64,000 bases of DNA, from NCBI GenBank assembly GCA_038321965.1, contig JBBQFL010000001.1, positions 310,001 through 374,000 on the forward strand, read 5' to 3'. This stretch comes from UKL13-2 sp038321965. GTDB lineage: Bacteria; Pseudomonadota; Gammaproteobacteria; Burkholderiales; Usitatibacteraceae. Shown piece after piece: positions 30,856 to 40,353 of the stretch; within the stretch, counting starts at the first letter, position 1; every line of letters begins with the position of its first letter. The position numbers and the translations under genes were made by a program. The notes below the pieces were generated by a model that was given only the letters and a program-made list of their open reading frames with translations, did not search any database and was not told the origin of the DNA.

Positions 30856-32520
30856 ATGTCACTCTTCATCGATAACAAAACCGCCGTCGCCGCACTGTTT
30901 CAGGAGGCCCTTTTCACCGCCTACCCGGCGCTAAAAGACGAGGCCCAGCCATTCCTGATCGAGTTGGAGAAGCCGAAGAATCCCGATCACGGTCATTTCG
31001 CCGTCAATAGCGCGCTACAACTTGCCCGAAAGTTGGGCGCAAAGCCGCGCGATATCGCTGTCACCATTGTTGCTGCACTTCCTTCTTCCGAGCTGTTGGC
31101 AGGTCCGCCGGAAATCGCTGGACCCGGCTTTATCAATATTCGACTCTCGTCAAAAGCAGAATCGCGTGTTGTCGAAACCATCTATGCCGCCGCAGACGAT
31201 TTTGGCCGGGGCACCGAAGGCAATGGGCAAAAGGTGATGGTAGAGTTTGTATCGGCCAATCCCACCGGGCCGCTGCACGTTGGACACGGTCGTGGAGCAG
31301 CAACCGGCGACACTATTTCACGATTGCTTAAAGCCCAAGGCTGGCAGGTGAGCCGGGAGTTTTATTACAACGACGCCGGTGCGCAGATCAATAATCTGGC
31401 CCTGTCGGTGCAGGCGCGCGTGCGCGAAAAATCCGGCAGCGACATTCCGTTTCCGGAGGGCGGCTATCGCGGTGACTACATCGTTGAAATCGCCGAACGG
31501 TATCTCGCCGAGTTTTCGCAGGACACCAAAGGTGATGATCTGGATGCGATGCGCAAGTTTGCCGTCGCAGCGCTAAGGCACGAACAGGATCTGGACCTCA
31601 AGGCGTTCGATGTTCAGTTTGACGTTTATTACCTCGAGTCTTCTTTGTACTCCGACGGCCTGGTGGAAAAGACCATTGCCCACCTCGTGAAAACGGGCCA
31701 CACCTATGAGCTTGACGGTGCGCTCTGGCTAAAAACCACTGATTTCGGCGATGACAAAGATCGCGTCATGCGCAAGTCTGACGGTAGCTTTACGTATTTC
31801 GTACCAGATATCGCCTACCACGTGACCAAGTGGCAACGTGGTTTTACCCGCGCAATAACTGAGCTGGGTGCCGACCATCACGGCTCGCTTGCGCGCATGC
31901 ACGCCGGCCTGCAGGCTATGGACATGGGGGTGCCGAAAGGCTATCCGGACTACGTACTGCACCAGATGATTACGGTGATGCGCAGCGGCAACGAAGTCAA
32001 AATTTCCAAGCGCGCAGGAAGCTATGTGACTTTGCGCGACTTGATTGACGAAGTGGGCCGCGATGCCACCCGCTACTTTTTCGTTATGCGGAAATCGGAT
32101 TCGCAACTGACGTTTGATATCGACCTAGCCAAGAGTCGCTCGGAAGAAAATCCCGTCTACTACGTGCAGTACGCCCACGCGCGCATCTGCAGCGTCCTCG
32201 CCCAGTGGGGCGGTGATCAGACTGTGTTGGTATCGGCTGACCTTTCGCCGTTAACGAACAAGTACGAATCTGATTTGCTGCGCGCGCTGGCAGATTTCCC
32301 TGAAACGCTGCGTACAGCGGCACGCGAGTTAGCACCCCACCTCGTTTGTGTTTACCTCGGCGATTTGGCCGCCAAGCTGCATAGCTACTACAATGCCGAA
32401 AAGTTTCTGGTTGAAGACGAGAAATTGAAGTTAGCGAGGCTGTCACTGATTCTGGCTACGCGACAAGTTCTAAAAAACGGCTTGTCCGTCGTGGGCGTTT
32501 CGGCGCCGGAGAAAATGTAA
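30856..32520 (+). CDS. argS: Arginyl-tRNA synthetase
   Basis: Charges tRNA-Arg. It is 554 residues from MSLFIDNKTAVAALFQ, the conserved start; the frame is open upstream but that part is not conserved and overlaps the end of priA. Class I motifs are present: the HIGH region as ANPTGPLHVGHGRGA and the KMSKS region as VKISKRAG. The N-terminal Arg-tRNA D-loop recognition domain and the C-terminal DALR anticodon domain (YVQYAHARICSVLAQ) are recognisable. A TATAAT at 30826-30831, 25 bp before the start, may be its -10 element. The SPOR gene follows after 3 bp. Confidence 0.96.
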   Translation: MSLFIDNKTAVAALFQEALFTAYPALKDEAQPFLIELEKPKNPDHGHFAVNSALQLARKLGAKPRDIAVTIVAALPSSELLAGPPEIAGPGFINIRLSSKAESRVVETIYAAADDFGRGTEGNGQKVMVEFVSANPTGPLHVGHGRGAATGDTISRLLKAQGWQVSREFYYNDAGAQINNLALSVQARVREKSGSDIPFPEGGYRGDYIVEIAERYLAEFSQDTKGDDLDAMRKFAVAALRHEQDLDLKAFDVQFDVYYLESSLYSDGLVEKTIAHLVKTGHTYELDGALWLKTTDFGDDKDRVMRKSDGSFTYFVPDIAYHVTKWQRGFTRAITELGADHHGSLARMHAGLQAMDMGVPKGYPDYVLHQMITVMRSGNEVKISKRAGSYVTLRDLIDEVGRDATRYFFVMRKSDSQLTFDIDLAKSRSEENPVYYVQYAHARICSVLAQWGGDQTVLVSADLSPLTNKYESDLLRALADFPETLRTAARELAPHLVCVYLGDLAAKLHSYYNAEKFLVEDEKLKLARLSLILATRQVLKNGLSVVGVSAPEKM

Positions 32521-32523
32521 ATA

Positions 32524-33189
32524 ATGGCACGCGATTTCAAATCAGACACAGTGAAGCCTGCGGGCGGCGGCAGAGGAGGGGCGAAAGGCGGAATGCCGCC
32601 GATGCTTACTGGGATTATTATTGGTCTCTTGCTTGGGATACTGATTGCGCTCAGCGTGGCTATTTGGCTTAACCGTGCGCATACGCCATTCATCGATAAG
32701 TCGCCGCCCGTCGTTGCTCTGCCCACGATTACGCCGCGTCCCTCGCCACCGCCTGCGGCAAAAAGCGATAAGTCGGACCCGGAAAAACCGCGCTTTGAGT
32801 TCTATCAGATACTGCCGGGCGACAAGTCCGTCGGAAGTAGAGAGGAACGTGCGGTCGCCGGTGTCGCACCGGTCGCAAAGGCGTCAGCGGCACCTGCCGA
32901 CCAGAAAGGCACAGTCAAACCTGACGCACCCGCCGGCAAGCCAATTGCCAGCGAAACGGTTTACCTGCAGGCCGGCGCGTTCCAAAGTGCGACGGACGCG
33001 GAGAATCTTAAAGCCAAGATCGCGTTTTCCGGTTTTGAAGCAAATGTGCGGGCGGTCAACTTGCCCGACAAAGGCACGTTATACCGGGTGCGGCTGGGAC
33101 CATACAAGTATTCGGACGAAGTGAACAGAATCAAGACCACGCTGTCACAGAACGGAATTGGCGCGGCGGTCGTCAAGGCTGATGACTAG
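32524..33189 (+). CDS. SPOR-domain inner-membrane protein
   Basis: A 221-residue bitopic protein: a short basic, glycine-rich cytoplasmic N-terminus, one membrane helix at about residues 22-44, a Pro/Ala/Lys-rich periplasmic linker, and a C-terminal SPOR domain (about 141-218) beginning ETVYLQAGAFQSATDAENLK and including VRLGPYKYSDEV. SPOR domains bind denuded peptidoglycan, often at the division septum (FtsN-like). The gene is nearly contiguous with argS, the common arrangement for this FtsN-like family. A divisome role is inferred. Confidence 0.88.
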   Translation: MARDFKSDTVKPAGGGRGGAKGGMPPMLTGIIIGLLLGILIALSVAIWLNRAHTPFIDKSPPVVALPTITPRPSPPPAAKSDKSDPEKPRFEFYQILPGDKSVGSREERAVAGVAPVAKASAAPADQKGTVKPDAPAGKPIASETVYLQAGAFQSATDAENLKAKIAFSGFEANVRAVNLPDKGTLYRVRLGPYKYSDEVNRIKTTLSQNGIGAAVVKADD

Positions 33190-33227
33190 GCCCCGCGCAC
33201 CCACATAAACATAACGGGATTTTGAAG

Positions 33228-33887
33228 ATGCACAAGTGGTTCATGAAAGTTGGCCTGATGTTGATTGCCGCAATTGCCGTGTCGGCAGCGCATGCTCAGG
33301 CGGGCGTCACCCCGGTCAATCCGCCGCAGCCGGTTGAAAACGACGGCAAAGTCGAAGTCTTGGAGATATTTGCCTATGGTTGCATCCATTGCGCCGAGCT
33401 GGACTCGCCATTTGAAGCGTGGCGCAAGAAACAGCTGGCAGATGTCAAGGTCAAGCGCATCCCAACGCCCGCTCCAGTCATGGGCATCGACAGCGCGTTG
33501 CTCTATTACACACTTGAGGCACTTGGCCAGATTGATCGCCTGCACCCCAAGATTTTCCAGGCCATACACCTGGAGAAAGTCGTCCTCGGCAATCCCGCTG
33601 CGCTAAACAAATGGCTGGAAAAAAATGGTGTGGACCCGAAGAAATATGAAGCCGCACAATCCTCATTTTCAGTCGTCACTAAGGCAAACCGCGCGCGTCA
33701 AATTGTGATGGCATATCAAATTCGCAGCACACCGACGCTGATCGTCAATGGCCGCAATCTGATAGTGGAACAGAAAGTCGGGGGTATTCCCGCGATGTTG
33801 GCGACCGTTGACCGCCTCGTTGGTGAATCGCGAGCAACCGTCAAGGCCGCGTCAGCGCCAGCAATCAACAAGGCGGCCGTAAAATAA
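33228..33887 (+). CDS. dsbA: Thiol:disulfide interchange protein DsbA, first tandem copy
   Basis: A 219-residue periplasmic oxidase-type thioredoxin. The signal peptide ends near AHAQA. The active site is YGCIHCAELD, that is CIHC rather than the enterobacterial CPHC. The cis-proline loop is STPTLIVNG. The start is taken at the ATG at 33228 (MHKWFMKVG); a TTG six bases earlier is possible. The next gene is a close paralogue, so this is a tandem duplication. A substrate difference between the copies cannot be read from the sequence. Confidence 0.9.
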   Translation: MHKWFMKVGLMLIAAIAVSAAHAQAGVTPVNPPQPVENDGKVEVLEIFAYGCIHCAELDSPFEAWRKKQLADVKVKRIPTPAPVMGIDSALLYYTLEALGQIDRLHPKIFQAIHLEKVVLGNPAALNKWLEKNGVDPKKYEAAQSSFSVVTKANRARQIVMAYQIRSTPTLIVNGRNLIVEQKVGGIPAMLATVDRLVGESRATVKAASAPAINKAAVK

Positions 33888-33926
33888 GTTTGCATGTCGT
33901 TCTGATATTTACTCAATGGGAAAATC

Positions 33927-34628
33927 ATGATTTCAAAGTGGCTGAAGAAAATTGCTGTGTTCTTGCTTGCAGCAGTCGCATTTACGGCGGCAAATGCGCA
34001 ACAGGGCGTTACTGCTCTCAATCCCCCGCAACCGGTCGAAAACGACGGCAAAGTGGAAGTGCTGGAGTTTTTCGCCTATGGCTGCATACATTGCGCCAAT
34101 CTTGAACCCTCGCTTGAAGCATGGGCCAAGAAACAACCGGCGGATGTGAAGTTGAAGCGCATTCCTTCACCGGCAGCCATCATGGGCATTGACAGCACCG
34201 TGATTTTTTATTCGCTTGAAGCATTGGGCCAGCTCGACCGCCTGCACGCCAAGATTTTCGAAGCGGTACATCTCGAAAAGGTCACACTGGGGAACCCGGC
34301 CTTGCTCAACAAATGGCTGGAAAAAAATGGTGTCGATCCAAAGAAGTATGAGGAAGCTCAGAAATCGTTTTCGGTGGTGACCAAAGTCAAGCGGGCCTAC
34401 AAGATGGTTGAAGATTACAAGATCAACGCAACGCCGACCATGGTCGTGAATGGACGCTATCTGCTCGAGCAGGGCGTCACTGGCGCACAAGCCATGTTCG
34501 CCAACGTCGACCAACTGATTGCGCAAGCGCGGGCAACACTGAAAACCGCCGCCGCGCCAGCCACCGCCCCGGTACCGGTGGCAGCTAAAAACGATGTAAA
34601 AAAACCAATCGCAACTACAGCGAAATAG
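33927..34628 (+). CDS. dsbA: Thiol:disulfide interchange protein DsbA, second tandem copy
   Basis: A 233-residue paralogue of the preceding gene with the same CIHC active site (YGCIHCANLE), the same GVTALNPPQPVENDGKVEVL opening after the signal peptide, and the same NKWLEKNGVDPKKYE block. The cis-proline loop is ATPTMVVNGRYL. It differs mainly at the Ala/Pro/Lys-rich C-terminal tail, which is longer. Because residues around the active site are almost unchanged, both copies are probably functional. A strong terminator follows. Confidence 0.92.
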   Translation: MISKWLKKIAVFLLAAVAFTAANAQQGVTALNPPQPVENDGKVEVLEFFAYGCIHCANLEPSLEAWAKKQPADVKLKRIPSPAAIMGIDSTVIFYSLEALGQLDRLHAKIFEAVHLEKVTLGNPALLNKWLEKNGVDPKKYEEAQKSFSVVTKVKRAYKMVEDYKINATPTMVVNGRYLLEQGVTGAQAMFANVDQLIAQARATLKTAAAPATAPVPVAAKNDVKKPIATTAK

Positions 34629-34651
34629 TCTGTGACGTTTTCGCGGGCAAG

Positions 34652-34682
34652 AAACGCGGGCAATTGCCCGCGTTTTTGTTTT
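34652..34682 (+). terminator. Rho-independent terminator after the dsbA pair
   Basis: AAACGCGGGCAA and TTGCCCGCGTTT form a perfect 12-bp palindromic stem followed by TTGTTTT. It lies 24 bp after the second dsbA stop and closes the argS-SPOR-dsbA-dsbA run. Confidence 0.9.
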
Positions 34683-34701
34683 AAAGCGGGCGCATCAAGC
34701 G

Positions 34702-34725
34702 CGCAATTGGTCGTAACCAATTGCG
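34702..34725. promoter_or_regulatory. Strong inverted repeat (candidate operator) before the SDR gene
   Basis: CGCAATTGGT and ACCAATTGCG form a perfect 10-bp inverted repeat with a 4-bp spacer. A TAAAAT at 34726-34731 directly follows and could be a -10 element 6 bp before the start codon, so a protein bound here would block transcription of the SDR/beta-oxidation group. The repeat has no following T-run, so it is not a terminator. It is typical in form of a TetR- or MarR-family operator; no regulator gene lies nearby. Confidence 0.5.
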
Positions 34726-34736
34726 TAAAATAGGGG

Positions 34737-35489
34737 ATGATTAAAATTTTCATCACCGGTGCCTCATCGGGCATTGGCGAGTCGATGGCGCGCTTTTATG
34801 CCGGGCAAGGCGCGCAACTTGGGTTGGTGGCGCGCCGCGAAGATTTTCTGAACCGTCTGAGTGACCAGCTCAAACCCAAAGCTGCCGTGTATGCCGTCGA
34901 TGTCCGCGACGCTGCTGGATTGAAAGCCGCTGCCGCCGATTTTATTGCTCGCTTTGGCGTCCCCGATATAGTCATTGCCAACGCCGGCGTCTCGCGCGGC
35001 ACGCTGACCGGGATGGAGGATGACCTGAAAGTATTTCAGGAGGTGTTCGACATCAATGTGATGGGCATGGTGAACACGTTTCATGCGTTTGTCGAGCCGA
35101 TGAAACAGCAAAAATACGGCACGCTCGTCGGCATCGCCAGCGTGGCCGGATTTCGCGGTATCCCAGGCGGCGGCGCGTATTCGGCATCCAAGGCAGCGGC
35201 CATTCGCTATTGCGAATCGCTGCGAGTAGAACTGCGTGGCGAGGGGATATCGGTGGTGACCATTTGTCCGGGCTACATCAAAACACCGATGACGGCGGTG
35301 AACAAATTCAAGATGCCGTTTCTTATTGACGTCGATGAAGCTGTAGTCCGCTTTGCGCGCGCCATCGAGGCAAAAACGTCATTCACAGTTATTCCGTGGT
35401 CGATGGGGATCGCGGCGCGCATATTGCGGCTCGTCCCCAACTGGCTCTACGACCGCGTTTTCTCGCATATGCCGCGCAAACCCCGCTAA
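34737..35489 (+). CDS. Short-chain dehydrogenase/reductase
   Basis: A 250-residue classical SDR. The cofactor loop TGASSGIGESMARFYA, the NAG motif in IVIANAGVS, the catalytic Ser in GIASVAGFRGIPGGGAYSAS and the YSASK Tyr/Lys pair are all present. The substrate is not known; the next two genes are beta-oxidation enzymes, which suggests a lipid or acyl-derived substrate. The AGGGG ribosome site abuts the ATG with no spacer. With the start so close to a TAAAAT -10-like element, the mRNA may be nearly leaderless. Confidence 0.88.
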   Translation: MIKIFITGASSGIGESMARFYAGQGAQLGLVARREDFLNRLSDQLKPKAAVYAVDVRDAAGLKAAAADFIARFGVPDIVIANAGVSRGTLTGMEDDLKVFQEVFDINVMGMVNTFHAFVEPMKQQKYGTLVGIASVAGFRGIPGGGAYSASKAAAIRYCESLRVELRGEGISVVTICPGYIKTPMTAVNKFKMPFLIDVDEAVVRFARAIEAKTSFTVIPWSMGIAARILRLVPNWLYDRVFSHMPRKPR

Positions 35490-35556
35490 TCGTTTTTCCA
35501 GCGTTTCACTCGTCGCGAGAGCGTTCTCGCTTTATTCTTTACTAAGTCCAAAAAAA

Positions 35557-37650
35557 ATGACCGCACGCTACCAGGTTCAAGACAACATTGCCATCATCAC
35601 TATCGACAATCCCCCGATCAATAGCATGGGGCTCGCAACGCGCCAAGGCATAGAGACAGCCCTCGCGAAAGCGGCGGATGATGCCGCAGTGCAAGCGATT
35701 GTCATCACTGGTGCCAATGGCGTATTGACCGGCGGCGCGGACATTCGTGAATTCGGTACTCCGGTTGCGATGCAGTCGCCAACGTTGCACGATTTGATCC
35801 GCACATTTGAGGCCAGCCGCAAGCCGGTGATTTCGGCGATCAACGGGGTTTGCATGGGCGGCGGCACAGAAATTTCCCTGGGCTGCCACTATCGTGTCGC
35901 GGCACCGGGCGTGATGATTGGTCTGCCGGAAGTAAAGATCGGCATCTTGCCGGGGGCTGGTGGCACCCAGCGGTTGCCGCGCGTTGCGGGCGTGGAATTG
36001 GCGCTAAACATGATTGTCTCGGGCGATGCCGTGAAATCAGACGTCCTCGCGCGCACTGGCGCGCTCGACAAAGTGATCGAGGGCGACTTCAATTCCGGCG
36101 TGCTCGCCTTTGCAAAGCAGGTGATTGCAGACGGCGCAAAGCTGCCGCGTGTACGCGATATGAAAATTGATTTACCAAACGCCGCAACGTTTTTTGCTGA
36201 AGCGCGCGCCAAGGTAGCAGCAAGCAGCAAACACTTTCCGGCGCCGCTGAAATGCGTAGACGCCATTGAAGCAGCCGTGCAACTCGACATTGACGAGGGA
36301 CTGGCGCGCGAGTTCGAGCTATTTTCCGAACTGGTCGCGACGCCTGAATCAGCCGCGCTAAGACATGCCTTCTTTGCCGAGCGCGCTGCCTCGAAGATTT
36401 TCGACGTACCCGAGGCCACCGCAGTACGAGCAATCAAGACTGTTGGAGTCATCGGCGCGGGCACGATGGGTGGCGGCATCAGCATGAATTTTCTCAACGC
36501 AGGGTTCCCGGTCACCATGCTCGAAACCAGGCAGGAAGCGCTCGACAAAGGCGTTGCCACAATTCGCAAGAATTATGAGAACACTGTCAAGCGCGGCAAG
36601 CTCACTCAGGAAAAATGCGAGCAGCGGATGGCATTACTCAAACCTACGCTTCACTTTGAAGACTTGAAGGACGCGGACCTCGTCATCGAAGCAGTGTTCG
36701 AAGATATCAAGGTAAAAGAACAGGTATTCAAAAAGCTGGATGAGGTTATGAAACCGGGCGCCATTCTCGCCAGCAATACGTCAACGCTGGATTTGAATCG
36801 GATCGCCAATTTCACCAAGCGACCTCAGGATGTCGTCGGCCTGCATTTCTTTAGTCCGGCAAATGTCATGCGTCTCCTGGAGGTTGTGCGAGGGGCAGCG
36901 ACCTCCACGGATGTGCTGGCCACCGTTATGCGGCTGGCAAAGAAAATCAAAAAGGTCGCCGTGGTTTCCGGCGTGTGTGATGGCTTTATCGGCAATCGCA
37001 TGATCGAGCAATATTCGCGTCAGGCGATGTTCATGCTCGATGAAGGCGCGTCGGTCGAACAGATCGATGGCGCGATTGAGTCATTTGGCTTCGCCATGGG
37101 GCCATTTCGCATGGGCGACCTGGCTGGCAATGACATTGGCTGGCACATTCGCCAGCGTCGCTATGTCGAACGCCCCGATCTGGTTTATTCGAGAGTTGGA
37201 GATCGCTTGTGTGAGCTTGGACGCTTCGGCCAAAAAACAGGCGCTGGTTGGTACGACTATAAGCCAGGCGACCGCAAGGCTCATCCATCCGCCGTCGTTG
37301 CCGACGTACTGCGTGACTACCGGCTCGCAATCGGAACGACAGTCCGGCAAATCACCGATGAAGAAATCTGCCAGCGCCTTGTCTATTCGCTTGTCAATGA
37401 AGCCGCACATATTCTGGAAGAGGGCATCGCGCAACGTGCATCGGACATCGATGTTATCTACCTCACGGGCTATGGATTTCCCCTGTGGCGTGGCGGGCCG
37501 ATGCATTACGCTGAATCGGTAGGGCTCGACAAAGTGGTTACTTCCATGCGCGGATTTGCGAGTAATCCGTTGGCGGATCCGGCGTTCTGGAAGCCCGTGT
37601 CACTACTCGAAGCGCGCGCGACTTCCGGCCAAGGGTTTGATGCGAAATGA
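35557..37650 (+). CDS. Bifunctional enoyl-CoA hydratase/3-hydroxyacyl-CoA dehydrogenase (FadB-like)
   Basis: A 697-residue fusion enzyme catalysing the second and third steps of fatty-acid beta-oxidation. The N-terminal crotonase domain has oxyanion-hole and catalytic segments CMGGGTEISLGC and GLPEVKIGILPGAGGTQRL, with both expected Glu residues. The dehydrogenase domain begins with the NAD loop GVIGAGTMGGGISMNFLNAG and has the HFFSPANVM catalytic His region. The start is the ATG at 35557; the frame is open upstream through the SDR 3' end but that part is not homologous. It overlaps the acyl-CoA dehydrogenase gene by 4 bp (ATGA), so translation is coupled. Confidence 0.93.
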   Translation: MTARYQVQDNIAIITIDNPPINSMGLATRQGIETALAKAADDAAVQAIVITGANGVLTGGADIREFGTPVAMQSPTLHDLIRTFEASRKPVISAINGVCMGGGTEISLGCHYRVAAPGVMIGLPEVKIGILPGAGGTQRLPRVAGVELALNMIVSGDAVKSDVLARTGALDKVIEGDFNSGVLAFAKQVIADGAKLPRVRDMKIDLPNAATFFAEARAKVAASSKHFPAPLKCVDAIEAAVQLDIDEGLAREFELFSELVATPESAALRHAFFAERAASKIFDVPEATAVRAIKTVGVIGAGTMGGGISMNFLNAGFPVTMLETRQEALDKGVATIRKNYENTVKRGKLTQEKCEQRMALLKPTLHFEDLKDADLVIEAVFEDIKVKEQVFKKLDEVMKPGAILASNTSTLDLNRIANFTKRPQDVVGLHFFSPANVMRLLEVVRGAATSTDVLATVMRLAKKIKKVAVVSGVCDGFIGNRMIEQYSRQAMFMLDEGASVEQIDGAIESFGFAMGPFRMGDLAGNDIGWHIRQRRYVERPDLVYSRVGDRLCELGRFGQKTGAGWYDYKPGDRKAHPSAVVADVLRDYRLAIGTTVRQITDEEICQRLVYSLVNEAAHILEEGIAQRASDIDVIYLTGYGFPLWRGGPMHYAESVGLDKVVTSMRGFASNPLADPAFWKPVSLLEARATSGQGFDAK

Positions 37651-39479
37651 GCAAGATTATTTCGCAGCGCGATCTCGAGTTCCTTCTCTACGAGTGGCTG
37701 GATGTTGAGTCGCTAACGGAGCGCGTGAGGTTCTCTGATCATTCCCGGGATACCTTTGAAGCGGCAATGGAAACCAGCCGGCAGATTGCGACGGATCTGT
37801 TTGCGCCACATAACAAGAAGAGCGATGCGAATGAGCCGTTCGTGGCGCCAGGCGCAGGTGATCGGGTGCAACTCATTCCGGAAATCAAGCAGGCGGTAGA
37901 CGCCTTTGCGGCGGCGGGGCTGATCGCCGCTGGCGCCGATTTTGAACTCGGTGGCATGCAACTGCCCTGTGTAATCGAAAAGGCCTGCATGGCGTGGTTT
38001 ATGGGGGCCAACGTCTCTACATCTGGCTATCCGTTTCTCACCACGGGCAACGCCAATCTGCTGCTCGTGCATGGCACGAAACAACAAATCGATACGTATG
38101 CTCGGCCACTTCTCGCCGGCCGATTCTTAGGCACGATGTGCCTGTCGGAGCCACAGGCTGGCTCGTCGCTGTCAGACATCAAAACACGCGCTGATCCGCA
38201 ATCGGACGAAACCTATCGTCTCATCGGTAACAAGATGTGGATTTCAGGTGGTGACCACGAGCTATCCGAGAATATTATTCATTTGGTATTGGCCAAGATC
38301 CCCGGGCCGGATGGCAAGCTGATTGCTGGTGTCAAGGGTATCTCGTTGTTCATCGTGCCGAAATTCCTCGTTAATGGGGATGGCACTCTTGGGGAGCGCA
38401 ACGACGTGGCACTGGCCGGGCTGAATCACAAAATGGGTTATCGGGGCACCACCAATTGCCTGCTCAATTTTGGCGAGGGCAAGTTTACGCCGCAGGGCAA
38501 AGTTGGTGCCATCGGCTATCTCGTCGGCGAGAAACATAAAGGCCTGGCATGCATGTTCCACATGATGAACGAAGCGCGCATCGGCGTAGGCCTTGGTGCG
38601 ACGATGCTCGGCTACACCGGCTATCTGCACGCCCTCGACTACGCGCGCAATCGCCCGCAAGGCCGGCCAATATCTGCCAAAGACCCCGCGTCGCCGCAGT
38701 CGCCGATCATCGAGCACGCCGACGTGAAGCGGATGCTGCTGGCGCAGAAGGCTTATGTTGAAGGTGCCCTTGCACTAAATCTATATTGCGCGCGGCTGGT
38801 CGACGAAGAGCGAACCGGCATTGACGAAAGCGCCAGGCGCGAAGCCCTACTATTGCTGGACATTCTTACGCCGATCGCAAAAAGCTGGCCGTCACAGTGG
38901 TGCCTGGAGGCCAACAACTTGGCCATTCAGGTGCACGGCGGTTACGGCTACACGCGCGACTATAACGTCGAACAGTTCTATCGCGACAATCGCCTCAACC
39001 CGATTCACGAGGGCACGCACGGCATTCACGGGCTGGATCTGCTAGGCCGAAAAGTCGTTTTGCAGGATGGTGCGGCGTTCAAGTTGCTAGTCTCGAGGAT
39101 CGAAGCCACCCTGCACAAGGCCGATGAAGATGGCGACCTGACCGAGTGGGCTGGCGATGTATTTGCAATGCTCGATCATCTGGTGGAAGCCACGGCAGAC
39201 CTGCATGCGGCAGACAATATCGAGAAGACACTCGCCAATGCTTCTGTGTATCTGGAGGCGTTCGGCCACGTGATCATGGCCTGGATCTGGATCGAGCAGG
39301 CGCTGGTGGCGACACGCGCTGCGCAGTTGGCAAATGCGCGGCATGAGGATTTCTACCGCGGCAAGCTACAAGCCTGCCAGTACTTCATTCAATGGGAATT
39401 GCCTAAAGTACGCGCGATGCTCAACTTGCTTGAATCTCTGGATACCACGACGCTGGAAATGAAAGACAACTGGTTCTAA
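37647..39479 (+). CDS. Acyl-CoA dehydrogenase (long family with C-terminal extension)
   Basis: A 610-residue FAD enzyme that would form the 2,3-enoyl-CoA for the upstream FadB-like enzyme. The FAD-side segment MCLSEPQAGSSLSD, the KMWISGG strand, and the catalytic glutamate in NPIHEGTHGIHGLDLLGRK are present. It is about 200 residues longer than standard 380-400-residue members because of a C-terminal helical domain, as in the family of 3-methylmercaptopropionyl-CoA and related dehydrogenases. The preferred chain length cannot be told. The start overlaps the FadB-like stop. Confidence 0.92.
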   Translation: MSKIISQRDLEFLLYEWLDVESLTERVRFSDHSRDTFEAAMETSRQIATDLFAPHNKKSDANEPFVAPGAGDRVQLIPEIKQAVDAFAAAGLIAAGADFELGGMQLPCVIEKACMAWFMGANVSTSGYPFLTTGNANLLLVHGTKQQIDTYARPLLAGRFLGTMCLSEPQAGSSLSDIKTRADPQSDETYRLIGNKMWISGGDHELSENIIHLVLAKIPGPDGKLIAGVKGISLFIVPKFLVNGDGTLGERNDVALAGLNHKMGYRGTTNCLLNFGEGKFTPQGKVGAIGYLVGEKHKGLACMFHMMNEARIGVGLGATMLGYTGYLHALDYARNRPQGRPISAKDPASPQSPIIEHADVKRMLLAQKAYVEGALALNLYCARLVDEERTGIDESARREALLLLDILTPIAKSWPSQWCLEANNLAIQVHGGYGYTRDYNVEQFYRDNRLNPIHEGTHGIHGLDLLGRKVVLQDGAAFKLLVSRIEATLHKADEDGDLTEWAGDVFAMLDHLVEATADLHAADNIEKTLANASVYLEAFGHVIMAWIWIEQALVATRAAQLANARHEDFYRGKLQACQYFIQWELPKVRAMLNLLESLDTTTLEMKDNWF

Positions 39480-39500
39480 TTCTCGCTCACTGACCTTACG

Positions 39501-40268
39501 ATGATTGCAAAAAATTCCACGACCCGTTTTTCCTCACGTGTTGACGACTACATCAAAACCCGTCCGCACTATCCAGTTGAAATCCTTGATCTACTCGCCG
39601 CGAAATGTGAGTTGACCCCAGAAAGCGTGATTGCCGATATTGGCTCCGGTACCGGGATTCTCACCAAATTGTTTTTGGACAATGGAAACCCAGTAATCGG
39701 TGTCGAGCCCAACAAGGAAATGCGCGAATCCGGTGAAGAATACCTGCGGGACTACGCCAGATTCAATAGCGTCGATGGCACCTCAGAAGCGACAAGACTA
39801 CCGGGCAAGGCGGTCGACATCATCGTGGCGGGCCAGGCGTTTCATTGGTTCGACCAAGCGAAAGCGCGCCTCGAGTTTATGCGCATACTCAATGATGGTG
39901 GCTGGGTCGCATTGCTGTGGAACGACCGTCGAGTGGATTCAACGCCCTTCCTTGCAGCCTACGAAGCGCTGCTTCAGGAGTTCGGTACGGATTACAACGA
40001 AATCAATCACAAGAACGTCCAAGGCAAGACGGTTTTCCAGACATTCTTCGGAATGGCGCCTGGCGAAGCGACGTTCGACAATATCCAGCGCTTTGATTTT
40101 GATGGCTTGATGGGGCGCATCTGTTCCTCATCCTATATGCCTGGCCGAGAAAATCCCAGACATTCGGCGTTGACGCAGCGCGCGAAGGAAATATTCGACC
40201 AGCATCAAGTCGGCGGCAGAGTCGCGTTCGAATATGACACGAGGCTTTACTACGGGCAAATGGGGTAG
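39501..40268 (+). CDS. Class I SAM-dependent methyltransferase
   Basis: A 255-residue methyltransferase of the Methyltransf_11/25 type. The SAM-binding loop is VIADIGSGTGILTKLFLDNG followed by the acidic GVEPNKEM; the post-motif region AGQAFHWFDQAKARLEFMRI is typical of small-molecule methyltransferases. It follows the acyl-CoA dehydrogenase by 21 bp and may be co-transcribed, but its substrate is unknown. It converges with the FecR gene. Confidence 0.85.
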   Translation: MIAKNSTTRFSSRVDDYIKTRPHYPVEILDLLAAKCELTPESVIADIGSGTGILTKLFLDNGNPVIGVEPNKEMRESGEEYLRDYARFNSVDGTSEATRLPGKAVDIIVAGQAFHWFDQAKARLEFMRILNDGGWVALLWNDRRVDSTPFLAAYEALLQEFGTDYNEINHKNVQGKTVFQTFFGMAPGEATFDNIQRFDFDGLMGRICSSSYMPGRENPRHSALTQRAKEIFDQHQVGGRVAFEYDTRLYYGQMG

Positions 40269-40353
40269 CCAGCGAATTTTCTCAAAACTCCATACTGGGC
40301 GCGGCGACTGGAGGCATTTCGTTCTAAGAGGCGCTCCGATGCTAGACTTTTTC

